From JANMAT01 sp031359995 (GTDB taxonomy: Bacteria > Actinomycetota > Acidimicrobiia > Acidimicrobiales > Ilumatobacteraceae): 37,849 nucleotides of DNA. The translations under genes were made by a program, and so were the position numbers. The stretch lies in contig JANMAT010000019.1 in the NCBI GenBank assembly GCA_031359995.1, positions 1-37,849 of the forward strand, read 5' to 3'. The notes beneath the pieces are model-generated. The model was not told the origin of the DNA and made no database searches. It saw only the letters and a program-made list of their open reading frames with translations. Below, in pieces: positions 7,431 through 16,876 of this stretch. Position 1 is the stretch's first letter. Each line of letters begins with the position of its first letter.

Positions 7431-7436
7431 TAGGTC
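7431..7436 (-). promoter_or_regulatory. Putative -10 element (TATACG) of ssb
   Basis: On the minus strand TATACG stands about 42 nt upstream of the ssb GTG. A purine-rich leader with a strong GGGGAGGG ribosome-binding site follows. Unlike most promoters here, it would give a leadered message. Confidence 0.35.
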
Positions 7437-7503
7437 CGCGCCGACCCCGGTTGCCGGCGTACCGAACGCTGGCCTGGCGCTGTACTGGCGGGACCGATGC
7501 GAC

Positions 7504-7534
7504 ACCGGTTCAGTGCGCTGCGCGGCGAACCGGT
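7504..7534. other. Inverted repeat ACCGGTTC / GAACCGGT
   Basis: Perfect 8-bp arms (7504-7511 and 7527-7534) around a 15-nt GC-rich loop, between the hppA terminator hairpin and the ssb promoter. It could be a second hairpin or an operator for ssb; nothing decides between these. Confidence 0.4.
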
Positions 7535-7558
7535 CGCCCGCCGGGTTCATCCGTGACG

Positions 7559-7592
7559 CGAACGAGCCCGGGCCGCAGCCCGGGCTCGTTCG
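7559..7592 (-). terminator. Strong hairpin downstream of hppA
   Basis: A perfect 14-bp stem (CGAACGAGCCCGGG, loop CCGCAG, CCCGGGCTCGTTCG) begins 42 bp after the hppA stop on the minus strand. There is no T tract, as is common for hairpin terminators in high-GC actinobacteria. Confidence 0.75.
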
Positions 7593-7633
7593 TCTCCCCC
7601 GCGGTCGCGAGCGATGCGTGCGTGGTGGCGGTG

Positions 7634-9925
<2,292 letters not shown>

Positions 9926-10072
9926 CGTTGTGCTCCCACGACTGTTGGTTGAGCGACGCGTCCGCCGGGACGCGCCGAGGTGTACGGGAAACGGCGAGAG
10001 CATAGGGAACCGGGCCACCTCGCGTGAAAACCGGCACGTCTCCCCGGGTCACCCGGTGGGGGTGACGAAGTG

Positions 10073-11893
10073 TCAGGAGACGACGGTCAGCGTCACGCGG
10101 CCGGTGGCGCAGACGGTGCTGCCGTTGGTGCAGACCCGGTAGGTGAACGAGCGCGTCTCACCCGCCAGCGCTCCTGGCGCGGTCACGCGGATCGTGCCGT
10201 TGCCGTTGTGCACCATCAGCACGCCGTCGGCCAACACCGGCACGGTCAGTGTGTTGCGGTCGGCGCCCGCGTCGTTGGCCAGCACGTTGACGTTGGCGGC
10301 CTGGCCCACACCCACGGTGAAGGCGTCGTCGACCACGCTGAGGGAGGCGGGGGCGGGCGTGGTCGGGGGGCTCGTGGCGGCTGTGGTGGCCGGCGGTGCC
10401 GTGGTGGCGGGCGGTGGTGAGGTCGGCGGACCCGTGGTGGCCGTGGTCGGCCGGGTCGCCGCCGTCGTGCCGGGCCCGCCGCCGTGGTCGCCGCCCACCG
10501 CGGACGGGGCCGGGCCCGCCGTCGTGGAGCCGGTGTGGCTGACGGGTGTCGCGGTCGTGGTCCCGGGGTCGGTGGACGGCGCACCGGCGGCGGTGCCCGC
10601 CCGGGGCGTTGCGCTCCCGGGATCGCCGGTCGCGGGCGTGCCGGTCGCGGGCGTGCCGGTCGCGGGGGTACGGGCGCCGCCCGTGCCGGTCGTGCCCGCG
10701 GGCGGGACGGGGGCGGGCGCCCGCGCCTCGAGGGCGGACGACGCCGGGGTCGGCGACGCCGTGCTGGCGGCCGCGGCGAGCACGGCGGGCAGGGCCACCG
10801 TCATGCCTGCGGTCACCGCCACGGCACCGGCGACCTGACCGGCGCCGGCGGTCACCGCGTCGCGCAGCGGCTGGATGGCGTTCAGGAGCGGGAGGGGCAG
10901 CCAGGCGGCCAGGCCCACGACGGTGCGCAGACGCCCGAGGCCGACGTTCAGGAACGCCCGCACCACCTGGGGGTCGAAGTGGCTGCCGGCGCAGCGCACG
11001 TGCTCGGCCCGGGCATCGGCGATCGGGACCGGCCGCTTGTAGGACCGCGTCGCCGTCATGGTCTCGAAGGCGTCGGCCAGCGCCACGATGCGCCCCGCCC
11101 GCGAGATCTCGCTGCCGCGCAGGCCGTCGGGGTAGCCGGTGCCGTTCCACTTCTCGTGGTGCTGACCGATGCCGTACCACCACTCGCCCATCCAGTCCTT
11201 CAACGGTTCGGCGATGGTGGCGCTCGCCGCCGGATGCCGGGCCAGCACGCGCCACTCGTCGGCGTCAGGCTTGCCGGGCTTGTCGAGGATGGTCGTCGGG
11301 ACGGTGATCTTGCCCAGGTCGTGGAGCAGCGCAGCCCACGTCAGCATCTCGCGCTCATGGGTGCCGAGGCCCATCTCCCGTGCGATCAGGTCGGCGTAGG
11401 CCCGGACCCGCTCGGAGTGACCCCGGGTCAGGCGGTGGTGAGAGCTGATGGCGGCCACCAGGGTCACGATCTGGGAGGCGGCATCGACCGGCCCGTCGCC
11501 GGCGCCGATGGTACCGGCCAGGTCGCGGCGCAGACGGCGGGCGCTGGGGGCCCGCAGGGCGATCCGCAGGCGCTGGGGCGTCTGGTCGGGGAAGGCCAGC
11601 GAGAGCGAGAGCAGGGCGCTGAGGGGCAGGAGCCGCCGGCTGGCCACCCGGGCCACCGCCATCACCACGAGCGAGGCGGCGATGATCACGGCGAACCGGG
11701 CCAGACCCAGTGGCAGGCTCGGGGCCACGGGCAGGTACCGGCCCGCGGCGAAAGCGGTCACGCATGACATGAGGGCGGGGCCGACCACGGCCACCGCCTT
11801 GACCGCGCCGGCCGCGACGCGTCGCTGCTTCCACCGGCCGGCCGCCGCCTCGGCCCGCGCCGGACGGGTCGGCGGGTCGGCGGCGGTGCTCAT
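10073..11893 (-). CDS. HD-GYP phosphodiesterase-like protein with extracytoplasmic cadherin-like domain
   Basis: A 606-residue multidomain protein. Hydrophobic segments at about 28-50 and 63-81 precede a cytosolic HD-GYP domain (about 140-320). That domain has HSERVRAYA, the metal-binding LLHDLGK (His191/Asp192), HHEKWNGTGYPDGLRG (245-260, with the GYP triad) and a DAF-TMTATRSYK segment, so cyclic-di-GMP phosphodiesterase activity is plausible. Another helix at about 353-376 leads to a Pro/Thr/Ala/Gly-rich linker of about 140 residues. The protein ends in a roughly 85-residue cadherin/Ig-like bacterial surface domain (VVDDAFTVGVG, NVLANDAG, RSFTYRVCTNGSTV). The predicted topology puts the enzyme inside and the adhesion-like domain outside, an uncommon fusion. 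It diverges from the sdh operon; it could instead sense the cell wall. Confidence 0.85.
   Translation of the reverse strand: MSTAADPPTRPARAEAAAGRWKQRRVAAGAVKAVAVVGPALMSCVTAFAAGRYLPVAPSLPLGLARFAVIIAASLVVMAVARVASRRLLPLSALLSLSLAFPDQTPQRLRIALRAPSARRLRRDLAGTIGAGDGPVDAASQIVTLVAAISSHHRLTRGHSERVRAYADLIAREMGLGTHEREMLTWAALLHDLGKITVPTTILDKPGKPDADEWRVLARHPAASATIAEPLKDWMGEWWYGIGQHHEKWNGTGYPDGLRGSEISRAGRIVALADAFETMTATRSYKRPVPIADARAEHVRCAGSHFDPQVVRAFLNVGLGRLRTVVGLAAWLPLPLLNAIQPLRDAVTAGAGQVAGAVAVTAGMTVALPAVLAAAASTASPTPASSALEARAPAPVPPAGTTGTGGARTPATGTPATGTPATGDPGSATPRAGTAAGAPSTDPGTTTATPVSHTGSTTAGPAPSAVGGDHGGGPGTTAATRPTTATTGPPTSPPPATTAPPATTAATSPPTTPAPASLSVVDDAFTVGVGQAANVNVLANDAGADRNTLTVPVLADGVLMVHNGNGTIRVTAPGALAGETRSFTYRVCTNGSTVCATGRVTLTVVS
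10625..10669 (-). repeat. Three 15-bp tandem repeats within the HD-GYP linker
   Basis: The plus-strand unit gccggtcgcgggcgt occurs at 10625-10639 and 10640-10654 and, with one change, at 10655-10669. It encodes repeated Thr-Pro-Ala-Thr-Gly in the extracytoplasmic linker. Copy number probably varies between strains, changing linker length. Confidence 0.8.
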
Positions 11894-11952
11894 GACGTAC
11901 TCGTCGGCCGACGCCGGGGCCCGCCACAGGGCTCGTCCATCAAGAGGTCGTT

Positions 11953-11976
11953 CAGGACCGTTCGAGAACGGTCCTG
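11953..11976. promoter_or_regulatory. Inverted repeat between HD-GYP and sdh genes (possible operator)
   Basis: CAGGACCGTT (11953-11962) and AACGGTCCTG (11967-11976) are perfect inverted arms around CGAG. They lie about 60 bp upstream of the HD-GYP start (minus) and 100 bp upstream of sdhC (plus). A symmetrical site in a divergent gap suggests a dimeric regulator, but a hairpin in either 5' leader is equally possible. Confidence 0.5.
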
Positions 11977-12077
11977 GGCAGGTTTCGATGCCAACGCCGA
12001 CCTGGTACTACCGTCGGATCCGGCGCAGCCGGTCCCGGCTCGCCCCCAGGTGAGCACGATCGTCAAAGGTGGGCAGG

Positions 12078-12857
12078 ATGGCACAGCCGCAGGTGGTGAG
12101 GGCGCGAGGACCCGTGACGGGCACCGCCGTCCGCAAGCCCCGCAAGAAGGCGCCCTTCGTGGTGGAGTTCTGGCGGTCGGCCGTCGCCAAGAAGTGGCTC
12201 ATGGCGATCACCGGCATCATGCTCATGGGCTTCGTCTTCTTCCACATGATCGGCAACCTGAAGATGTACCTCGGTCGCACCAGTGGCGGGGTGTACCACA
12301 TCGACGAGTACGGCGAGTTCCTGCGCAACCTGCTCGTGCCGATCCTGCCCCGCACGGTCACCCTGTGGCTGCTGCGCCTCGGCCTCGTCGGCGCCTTCGG
12401 CATCCACATCGGTGCGGCGGCGTCGCTCACCCGCATGAACGCCAAGGCCCGGCCGGTGAAGTACCAGAGCCAGCGCGACTACGTGGCCGCCAACTTCGCC
12501 AGCCGCACCATGCGGGTCACCGGCATCATCTTCGCCCTGTTCCTGCTGTGGCACCTGAGCGACCTCACGTGGGGCTTCGCCAACCACGGCTTCGTGCGGG
12601 GCGAGGTCATGCGCAACCTGCACGCCTCGCTCGGGCGGGCCCCCATCGCCGCCATCTACATCGTCGGCAACGTCGCCCTCGGCGTGCACCTCTTCCATGG
12701 CTCGTGGTCGCTGTTCCAGAGCCTTGGCCTCAACAACCCGCGGTTCAACCGGGGTCGCCAGCTGTTCGCCGCCGGCTTCGCCGCGCTGATCGTGGCCGGC
12801 AACCTGTCGTTCCCGATCGCGTGGGTGTCCCACATCCTCAAGTACAAGGCGGGTTGA
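12078..12857 (+). CDS. sdhC: Succinate dehydrogenase cytochrome b subunit
   Basis: A 259-residue membrane anchor of complex II. It belongs to the five-helix, di-heme cytochrome b558 type found in Gram-positive bacteria, in which one subunit replaces SdhC and SdhD. The signature FWRSAVAKKWLMAITGIMLM (31-50) followed by FFHMIGN (His56) is diagnostic. Further heme-ligand candidates are His110, His159 and His204, each within a hydrophobic helix, with a last helix at about 228-250. The ATG at 12078 is preferred over the in-frame GTG at 12069 because AAAGGTGGG lies just upstream of it. It is first in an operon with sdhA, sdhB, a selenocysteine-type peroxiredoxin and a VIT-type transporter. It passes electrons from SdhB to menaquinone (established for the family). 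Confidence 0.93.
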   Translation: MAQPQVVRARGPVTGTAVRKPRKKAPFVVEFWRSAVAKKWLMAITGIMLMGFVFFHMIGNLKMYLGRTSGGVYHIDEYGEFLRNLLVPILPRTVTLWLLRLGLVGAFGIHIGAAASLTRMNAKARPVKYQSQRDYVAANFASRTMRVTGIIFALFLLWHLSDLTWGFANHGFVRGEVMRNLHASLGRAPIAAIYIVGNVALGVHLFHGSWSLFQSLGLNNPRFNRGRQLFAAGFAALIVAGNLSFPIAWVSHILKYKAG

Positions 12858-12860
12858 GCC

Positions 12861-14777
12861 GTGGTCATGGAAGCCAAGATCCCCGCCGGCCCGATGGCCG
12901 ACAAGTGGGAGAGCTACAAGTTCAACGCCAAGCTCGTGAACCCGGCCAACCGCCGGCGCTACGAGGTGATCGTGGTGGGCACCGGTCTGGCCGGCGCCGC
13001 CGCCGCGGCCACCCTCGGCGAGATGGGCTACAACGTGAAGGCGTTCACCTTCCACGATTCGCCCCGCCGGGCCCACTCCATCGCCGCCCAGGGCGGCATC
13101 AACGCGGCGAAGAACTACCGCGGTGACGGCGACAGCGTCCACCGCCTGTTCTACGACACGGTGAAGGGCGGCGACTTCCGCAGCCGTGAGGCGAACGTGC
13201 ACCGCCTGGCCGCGGTGTCGGTGAACATCATCGACCAGTGCGTGGCCCAGGGCGTGCCCTTCGCCCGTGAGTACGGCGGCCTGCTCGACAACCGCTCCTT
13301 CGGTGGCGCCCAGGTGAGTCGCACGTTCTACGCCCGGGGCCAGACCGGCCAGCAGCTGCTCCTCGGCGCCTACCAGTCGTTGGCCCGCCAGGTCGGCCTC
13401 GGTACGGTGCAGCTGTACAACCGATGTGAGTTCGTCGACGTGGTGACCGTGGACGGCGAGTGCGCCGGCATCGTCACGCGCGACCTGGTCACCGGCGCCG
13501 TGCAGTCGCACTCGGCCCACGCTGTCGTGCTGGCCACCGGCGGCTACGGCAACGTGTTCTTCCTGTCGACCAACGCCATGGCCTGCAACGTCTCCGCGGC
13601 GTGGCGGGCCCACCGTCGTGGCGCCTACTTCGCGAACCCCTGCTACACGCAGATCCACCCGACGTGCATCCCGCAGTCCGACGAGTTCCAGTCGAAGCTG
13701 ACGCTCATGTCCGAGTCGCTCCGCAACGACGGTCGCATCTGGGTGCCGCAGAACGCCGACGACCAGCGCAACCCGAACGAGATCCCCGACGCCGACCGCG
13801 ACTACTACCTGGAGCGCCGCTACCCGAGCTTCGGCAACCTGGCGCCGCGCGACATCGCCAGCCGGGCCGCCAAGGTCGAGTGCGACCGGGGCAAGGGCGT
13901 GGGCCCGCTGAGGAACGGCGTGTACCTCGACTTCGCTCCGGCGATCAAGCGCCTCGGCCAGGACGTCATCGCCGAGCGCTACGGCAACCTCTTCGAGATG
14001 TACGAGCGCATCACCGACGAGAACCCCTACGACATCCCCATGCGGATCTACCCGGCCGTGCACTACACGATGGGCGGTCTGTGGGTCGACTACGAGCTCA
14101 TGACCACCATCCCCGGTCTGTACGCCGCCGGTGAGGCGAACTTCTCCGACCACGGCGCCAACCGCCTCGGTGCGTCGGCGCTCATGCAGGGTCTGGCCGA
14201 CGGCTACTTCGTGCTGCCCTACACCATCGCCAACGGCCTGGCCGGCAAGCTCGGCCAGCCGGTGGTGCCCACCGACCACCCGGCGTTCCTGGAGGCCGAG
14301 GCCGCCGTGAACAGCCGCTACAACGGCTACCTCTCGACCAAGGGCACCCGCTCGGTCGACTGGTTCCACCGTGAGCTCGGCAAGATCGTGTGGGACTACT
14401 GCGGCATGGAGCGCACCGCCGAAGGACTCGAGAAGGCCCTCGGCGAGATCCCCGGGCTGCACGCCGAGTTCAAGAAGGACGTGCGGGTCCCCGGTGACGC
14501 GGTGTCGCTCAACCAGAGCCTCGAGCGCTGCGGCCGCGTCGATGACTTCTTCGAACTGGCCCAGGCCATGTGCCGCGACGCGCTGGTCCGCGAGGAGAGC
14601 TGCGGCGGCCACTTCCGTGGCGAGCACCAGTACGACGACGGCGAAGCCAAGCGTGACGACGAGAACTTCGCCCATGTCACGGCGTGGGAGTGGACGGGCG
14701 ACGCCCTGCACCCCGAGGAGCACCGTGAAGCCCTGACGTTCGAAGAAGTGCACCTCGCCGTGCGCTCCTACAAGTGA
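12861..14777 (+). CDS. sdhA: Succinate dehydrogenase flavoprotein subunit
   Basis: A 638-residue catalytic subunit that oxidises succinate to fumarate with covalently bound FAD. VVGTGLAGAAAAA (38-50) is the FAD-binding glycine motif. AHSIAAQGGINAAKNYRGDGDS (71-92) includes His72, the expected covalent flavin attachment site. FAREYGGLLDNRSFGGAQVSRTFYA, QIHPTCIP and the late HGANRLGASALMQGL supply substrate and FAD contacts. The closing region has the usual capping helices, and the length is typical of the b558-linked type. It starts 3 bp after the sdhC stop at a GTG (12861); an ATG two codons later (12867) is an alternative start. It is followed by sdhB after a 7-bp gap. Confidence 0.96.
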   Translation: MVMEAKIPAGPMADKWESYKFNAKLVNPANRRRYEVIVVGTGLAGAAAAATLGEMGYNVKAFTFHDSPRRAHSIAAQGGINAAKNYRGDGDSVHRLFYDTVKGGDFRSREANVHRLAAVSVNIIDQCVAQGVPFAREYGGLLDNRSFGGAQVSRTFYARGQTGQQLLLGAYQSLARQVGLGTVQLYNRCEFVDVVTVDGECAGIVTRDLVTGAVQSHSAHAVVLATGGYGNVFFLSTNAMACNVSAAWRAHRRGAYFANPCYTQIHPTCIPQSDEFQSKLTLMSESLRNDGRIWVPQNADDQRNPNEIPDADRDYYLERRYPSFGNLAPRDIASRAAKVECDRGKGVGPLRNGVYLDFAPAIKRLGQDVIAERYGNLFEMYERITDENPYDIPMRIYPAVHYTMGGLWVDYELMTTIPGLYAAGEANFSDHGANRLGASALMQGLADGYFVLPYTIANGLAGKLGQPVVPTDHPAFLEAEAAVNSRYNGYLSTKGTRSVDWFHRELGKIVWDYCGMERTAEGLEKALGEIPGLHAEFKKDVRVPGDAVSLNQSLERCGRVDDFFELAQAMCRDALVREESCGGHFRGEHQYDDGEAKRDDENFAHVTAWEWTGDALHPEEHREALTFEEVHLAVRSYK

Positions 14778-14784
14778 GGCCGTG

Positions 14785-15558
14785 ATGTCGACCCTTTTGA
14801 ACCTCACGCTGCGGGTGTGGCGCCAGAACGGCCCCGAGACCGACGGCCACTTCGACGTCATCCGGGCCAACGGCATCAAGGACGACATGTCGTTCCTCGA
14901 GATGCTCGACGTGGTCAACGAGAACCTCACGAACGAGGGCAAGGAACCGATCACGTTCGATCACGACTGCCGCGAGGGCATCTGCGGCACGTGCTCGCTC
15001 ATGATCAACGGTCAGGCCCACGGTCCGGCCCGCAAGACGGCCACGTGCCAGTTGCACATGCGCAAGTTCCACGATGGTCAGACCGTCACGATCGAGCCGT
15101 GGCGCGCTGCGTCGTTCCCGATCGTGAAGGATCTGATGGTCGACCGGGCCGCCTTCGACCGCATCGTCGAATCGGGCGGCTTCATCACCGCCAACACCGG
15201 TGGTGCGCCCGACGCCAACCTCATCCCGATCCCGAAGCCCGTGGCCGACGCGGCCATGGACGCGGCCGAGTGCATCGGCTGCGGTGCGTGCGTGGCAGCG
15301 TGCCCCAACGGCGCGGCGAACCTGTTCACGTCGGCCAAGGTCGCCCACCTGAACCTGCTCCCGCAGGGCCAGGCCGAGCGCTACTCGCGGGTCGAGTCCA
15401 TGGTCGACACCATGGAGGAGTACTTCGGCTCGTGCACCAACCACGGCGAGTGCGAACAGGCGTGCCCGAAGGGCATCTCCATCGACTTCATCGCCATCAT
15501 GAACCGCGACTACATCACGTCGAAGTTCAAGAACCGCAAGCTGATCAGCCGCCGCTGA
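14785..15558 (+). CDS. sdhB: Succinate dehydrogenase iron-sulfur subunit
   Basis: A 257-residue electron-transfer subunit. The N-terminal ferredoxin-like domain binds a [2Fe-2S] cluster through Cys62, Cys67, Cys70 and Cys88 (CREGICGTC...C). The C-terminal domain carries CIGCGACVAACP (163-174) and GSCTNHGECEQACP (216-228), whose seven cysteines provide ligands for the [4Fe-4S] and [3Fe-4S] clusters. It links the flavin of SdhA to the quinone site of SdhC. The ATG at 14785 is chosen over GTG 14782 because GAGG (14776-14779), overlapping the sdhA stop, lies 5 nt upstream. Its stop overlaps the ribosome-binding site of the peroxiredoxin gene, indicating translational coupling. Confidence 0.96.
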   Translation: MSTLLNLTLRVWRQNGPETDGHFDVIRANGIKDDMSFLEMLDVVNENLTNEGKEPITFDHDCREGICGTCSLMINGQAHGPARKTATCQLHMRKFHDGQTVTIEPWRAASFPIVKDLMVDRAAFDRIVESGGFITANTGGAPDANLIPIPKPVADAAMDAAECIGCGACVAACPNGAANLFTSAKVAHLNLLPQGQAERYSRVESMVDTMEEYFGSCTNHGECEQACPKGISIDFIAIMNRDYITSKFKNRKLISRR

Positions 15559-15566
15559 GGTTCGAC

Positions 15567-16043
15567 ATGGCCACCTCGCTCCTGCCTGGTGACCCGGCGC
15601 CGGCGTTCGCGCTCCGCGACCAGCACGGCGACATCATCCGACTGTCCGACTACGAGGGGCGCTGGCTCGTGCTGTGGTGGTACCCCCGTGCCGCCACGCC
15701 TGGTTGAACGCTGGAAGGGCAGGGCTTCCGTGACCGAAGCCCCTCGTTCACCGAGGCCGGAGCGGCCATCGTCGGCGCGTCGTTCGACCCGCCGGGTGAC
15801 AACCTGACCTTCGCCGTCGACCAGGAGCTGCCGTTCCCGTTGCTGAGCGACAGCGACGGTGCGGTGGCCGCCGCCTACGGCGTGCGTCGGCCGGCCTCGA
15901 GCCGGTGGGCGGCCATGCCCGAGCGGCGCACGTTCCTGATCGATCCGGCCGGTGTGGTGCGGCGCGCCTACGACGTGACCGACGTGTTCCACCACGCCGA
16001 CGAGGTGCTCCACGACCTCGCGGTGCTGCAGGCGGACGGATGA
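15567..16043 (+). CDS. BCP/AhpC-TSA-family peroxiredoxin with in-frame TGA, predicted selenocysteine
   Basis: Reading through TGA at 15705-15707 gives one continuous 158-residue peroxiredoxin, a thiol/selenol peroxidase that reduces hydroperoxides in the cytosol. The fold runs from LLPGDPAPAFALRDQHG through WLVLWWYPRAATPG. The TGA is residue 47, exactly the peroxidatic Cys position of the TPGC motif, followed by TLEGQGFRDR, LPFPLLSD, and ERRTFLIDP with the catalytic Arg (120/121). No other stop or frameshift occurs, and no cysteine codon exists in the gene, so residue 47 would be the only redox group. A SECIS-like hairpin follows at 15722-15742. GAGG lies 6 nt before the ATG, overlapping the sdhB stop, and the gene's own stop overlaps the next start (ATGA). 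A recent Cys-to-stop mutation or a sequencing error is the alternative. Confidence 0.75.
15705..15707 (+). other. In-frame TGA predicted to encode selenocysteine
   Basis: It is codon 47 of the peroxiredoxin frame, flanked by Ala-Thr-Pro-Gly and Thr-Leu-Glu-Gly, which is the peroxidatic Cys context of BCP-type enzymes. The same frame continues for 111 further sense codons, and the catalytic Arg motif lies beyond it. Confidence 0.7.
15722..15742 (+). promoter_or_regulatory. SECIS-like stem-loop after the TGA
   Basis: GGGCTTC (15722-15728) pairs perfectly with GAAGCCC (15736-15742) around the 7-nt loop CGTGACC. The loop begins 21 nt after the TGA and has G at its second position followed by U. 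Known bacterial SECIS elements lie within the coding region, with an apical loop roughly 16-37 nt from the UGA and a G (often GU) at its start. The bulged U of the E. coli fdhF element is not obvious. A weaker competing hairpin (GGAAG 15713-15717 with CTTCC 15725-15729) is possible. Confidence 0.6.
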
Positions 16044-16846
16044 GCGCAGAGTCCCTGCCGGCGACGGCATCCACGGAGGAGGCGGGCAGCCGACGGTGGC
16101 GCACCAAGATCGCCGCCCGCCCGGGGGGCGATGACGCGGCCGATGCCGCCGAGCTGCACCGCAAGGCCGATCAGGTGTCGCGGGGCGCGGCACGCGCCGC
16201 GGTGCTCGGCGTGAACGACGGGCTGGTCACGGTGCTGGCGCTGATCCTCGGCCTCGCCGGGGCCAATGCGTCGCCGGCTGCCGTGCGTTTGGCCGGCATC
16301 GCCAGTGTGGTCGCCGGCGCCTTCTCGATGGCCGCCGGCGAGTGGGTGTCGGTGCGGGCCCAGGTGGAGCTGTACCAGGGGGTGCTCGGCGAGCTGCGTT
16401 CGCTGCTGGTGCGCAACCCGCGGCTCGTGCTCGAGACGTTGGGCGAGCGGTTGGAGAACTTCGGCTTCGACACCTCGACGGCGCAGAAGGCCACCACCGA
16501 GATCGGGCTCGACGAGGACCTGTTCCTGTCGTTCACGGCCCGCACGGTGTTCGGCGTGAACCCCGACGAGCTCGGCTCGCCGATCACGGCGGCGCTGTCG
16601 TCGCTGGCGCTGTTCTCGGTGGGTGCGGCCGTGCCGTTGCTGCCGTGGTTCTTCACCCACGGCGGCGCCGGGGTGGCGTGGACGGTGGCCCTCACGTCGC
16701 TGTCGGCGGTGGCCGTGGGCTCCTACATCGGCCGCAGCGGCGGCACCTCGATGGTGCGCAGCGCGGTGCGCCAGCTGGTGATCGTGGCGCTGGCCGCCGG
16801 GATCACCTACGGCATCGGCGCCGCCATCGGCACCACGGTCAGCTGA
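16040..16846 (+). CDS. VIT1/CCC1-family membrane transporter (iron/manganese)
   Basis: A 268-residue membrane protein. After a charged N-terminal arm comes GVNDGLVTVLALILGLAGA (57-75), then VVAGAFSMAAGEWVSVRAQVELYQ (90-113); both are hallmarks of the vacuolar-iron-transporter/CCC1 family, which exports Fe2+ or Mn2+ from the cytosol. A soluble, charged helical region (about 110-180) corresponds to the metal-binding domain, and three more helices follow (about 188-207, 212-233, 245-266). The ATG overlaps the peroxiredoxin stop as ATGA, so translation is coupled. Its place after sdhCAB and a peroxidase fits iron and peroxide management around an iron-rich enzyme (inference). It ends before a hairpin shared with a convergent gene. 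Metal specificity is not readable. Confidence 0.88.
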   Translation: MSAESLPATASTEEAGSRRWRTKIAARPGGDDAADAAELHRKADQVSRGAARAAVLGVNDGLVTVLALILGLAGANASPAAVRLAGIASVVAGAFSMAAGEWVSVRAQVELYQGVLGELRSLLVRNPRLVLETLGERLENFGFDTSTAQKATTEIGLDEDLFLSFTARTVFGVNPDELGSPITAALSSLALFSVGAAVPLLPWFFTHGGAGVAWTVALTSLSAVAVGSYIGRSGGTSMVRSAVRQLVIVALAAGITYGIGAAIGTTVS

Positions 16847-16876
16847 CCCACGCCGGCGCGGGGTGGCCGGGGTTCC

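Noticed and set aside
7389..7550. N-terminal extension of ssb
   Set aside because: The extension precedes a strong ribosome-binding site and the OB fold and runs over the inverted repeat at 7504-7534; no conserved feature is visible.
11954..11975. SOS (LexA) box
   Set aside because: The centre GTTCGAGAAC is reminiscent, but the site does not match the actinobacterial TCGAAC-N4-GTTCGA spacing and the adjacent genes are not SOS genes.
12063..14954. Minus-strand open frame of 963 codons antisense to sdhC, sdhA and sdhB
   Set aside because: It is a shadow of the high-GC codon bias of three clear sdh genes. Its translation is low in hydrophobic core patterns and matches no family I recognise.
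15567..16043. Peroxiredoxin as an ordinary pseudogene
   Set aside because: The single TGA falls exactly on the catalytic Cys position, the rest of the frame is intact, a SECIS-like hairpin follows, and both gene junctions are preserved. It remains the main alternative if no selenocysteine machinery exists.
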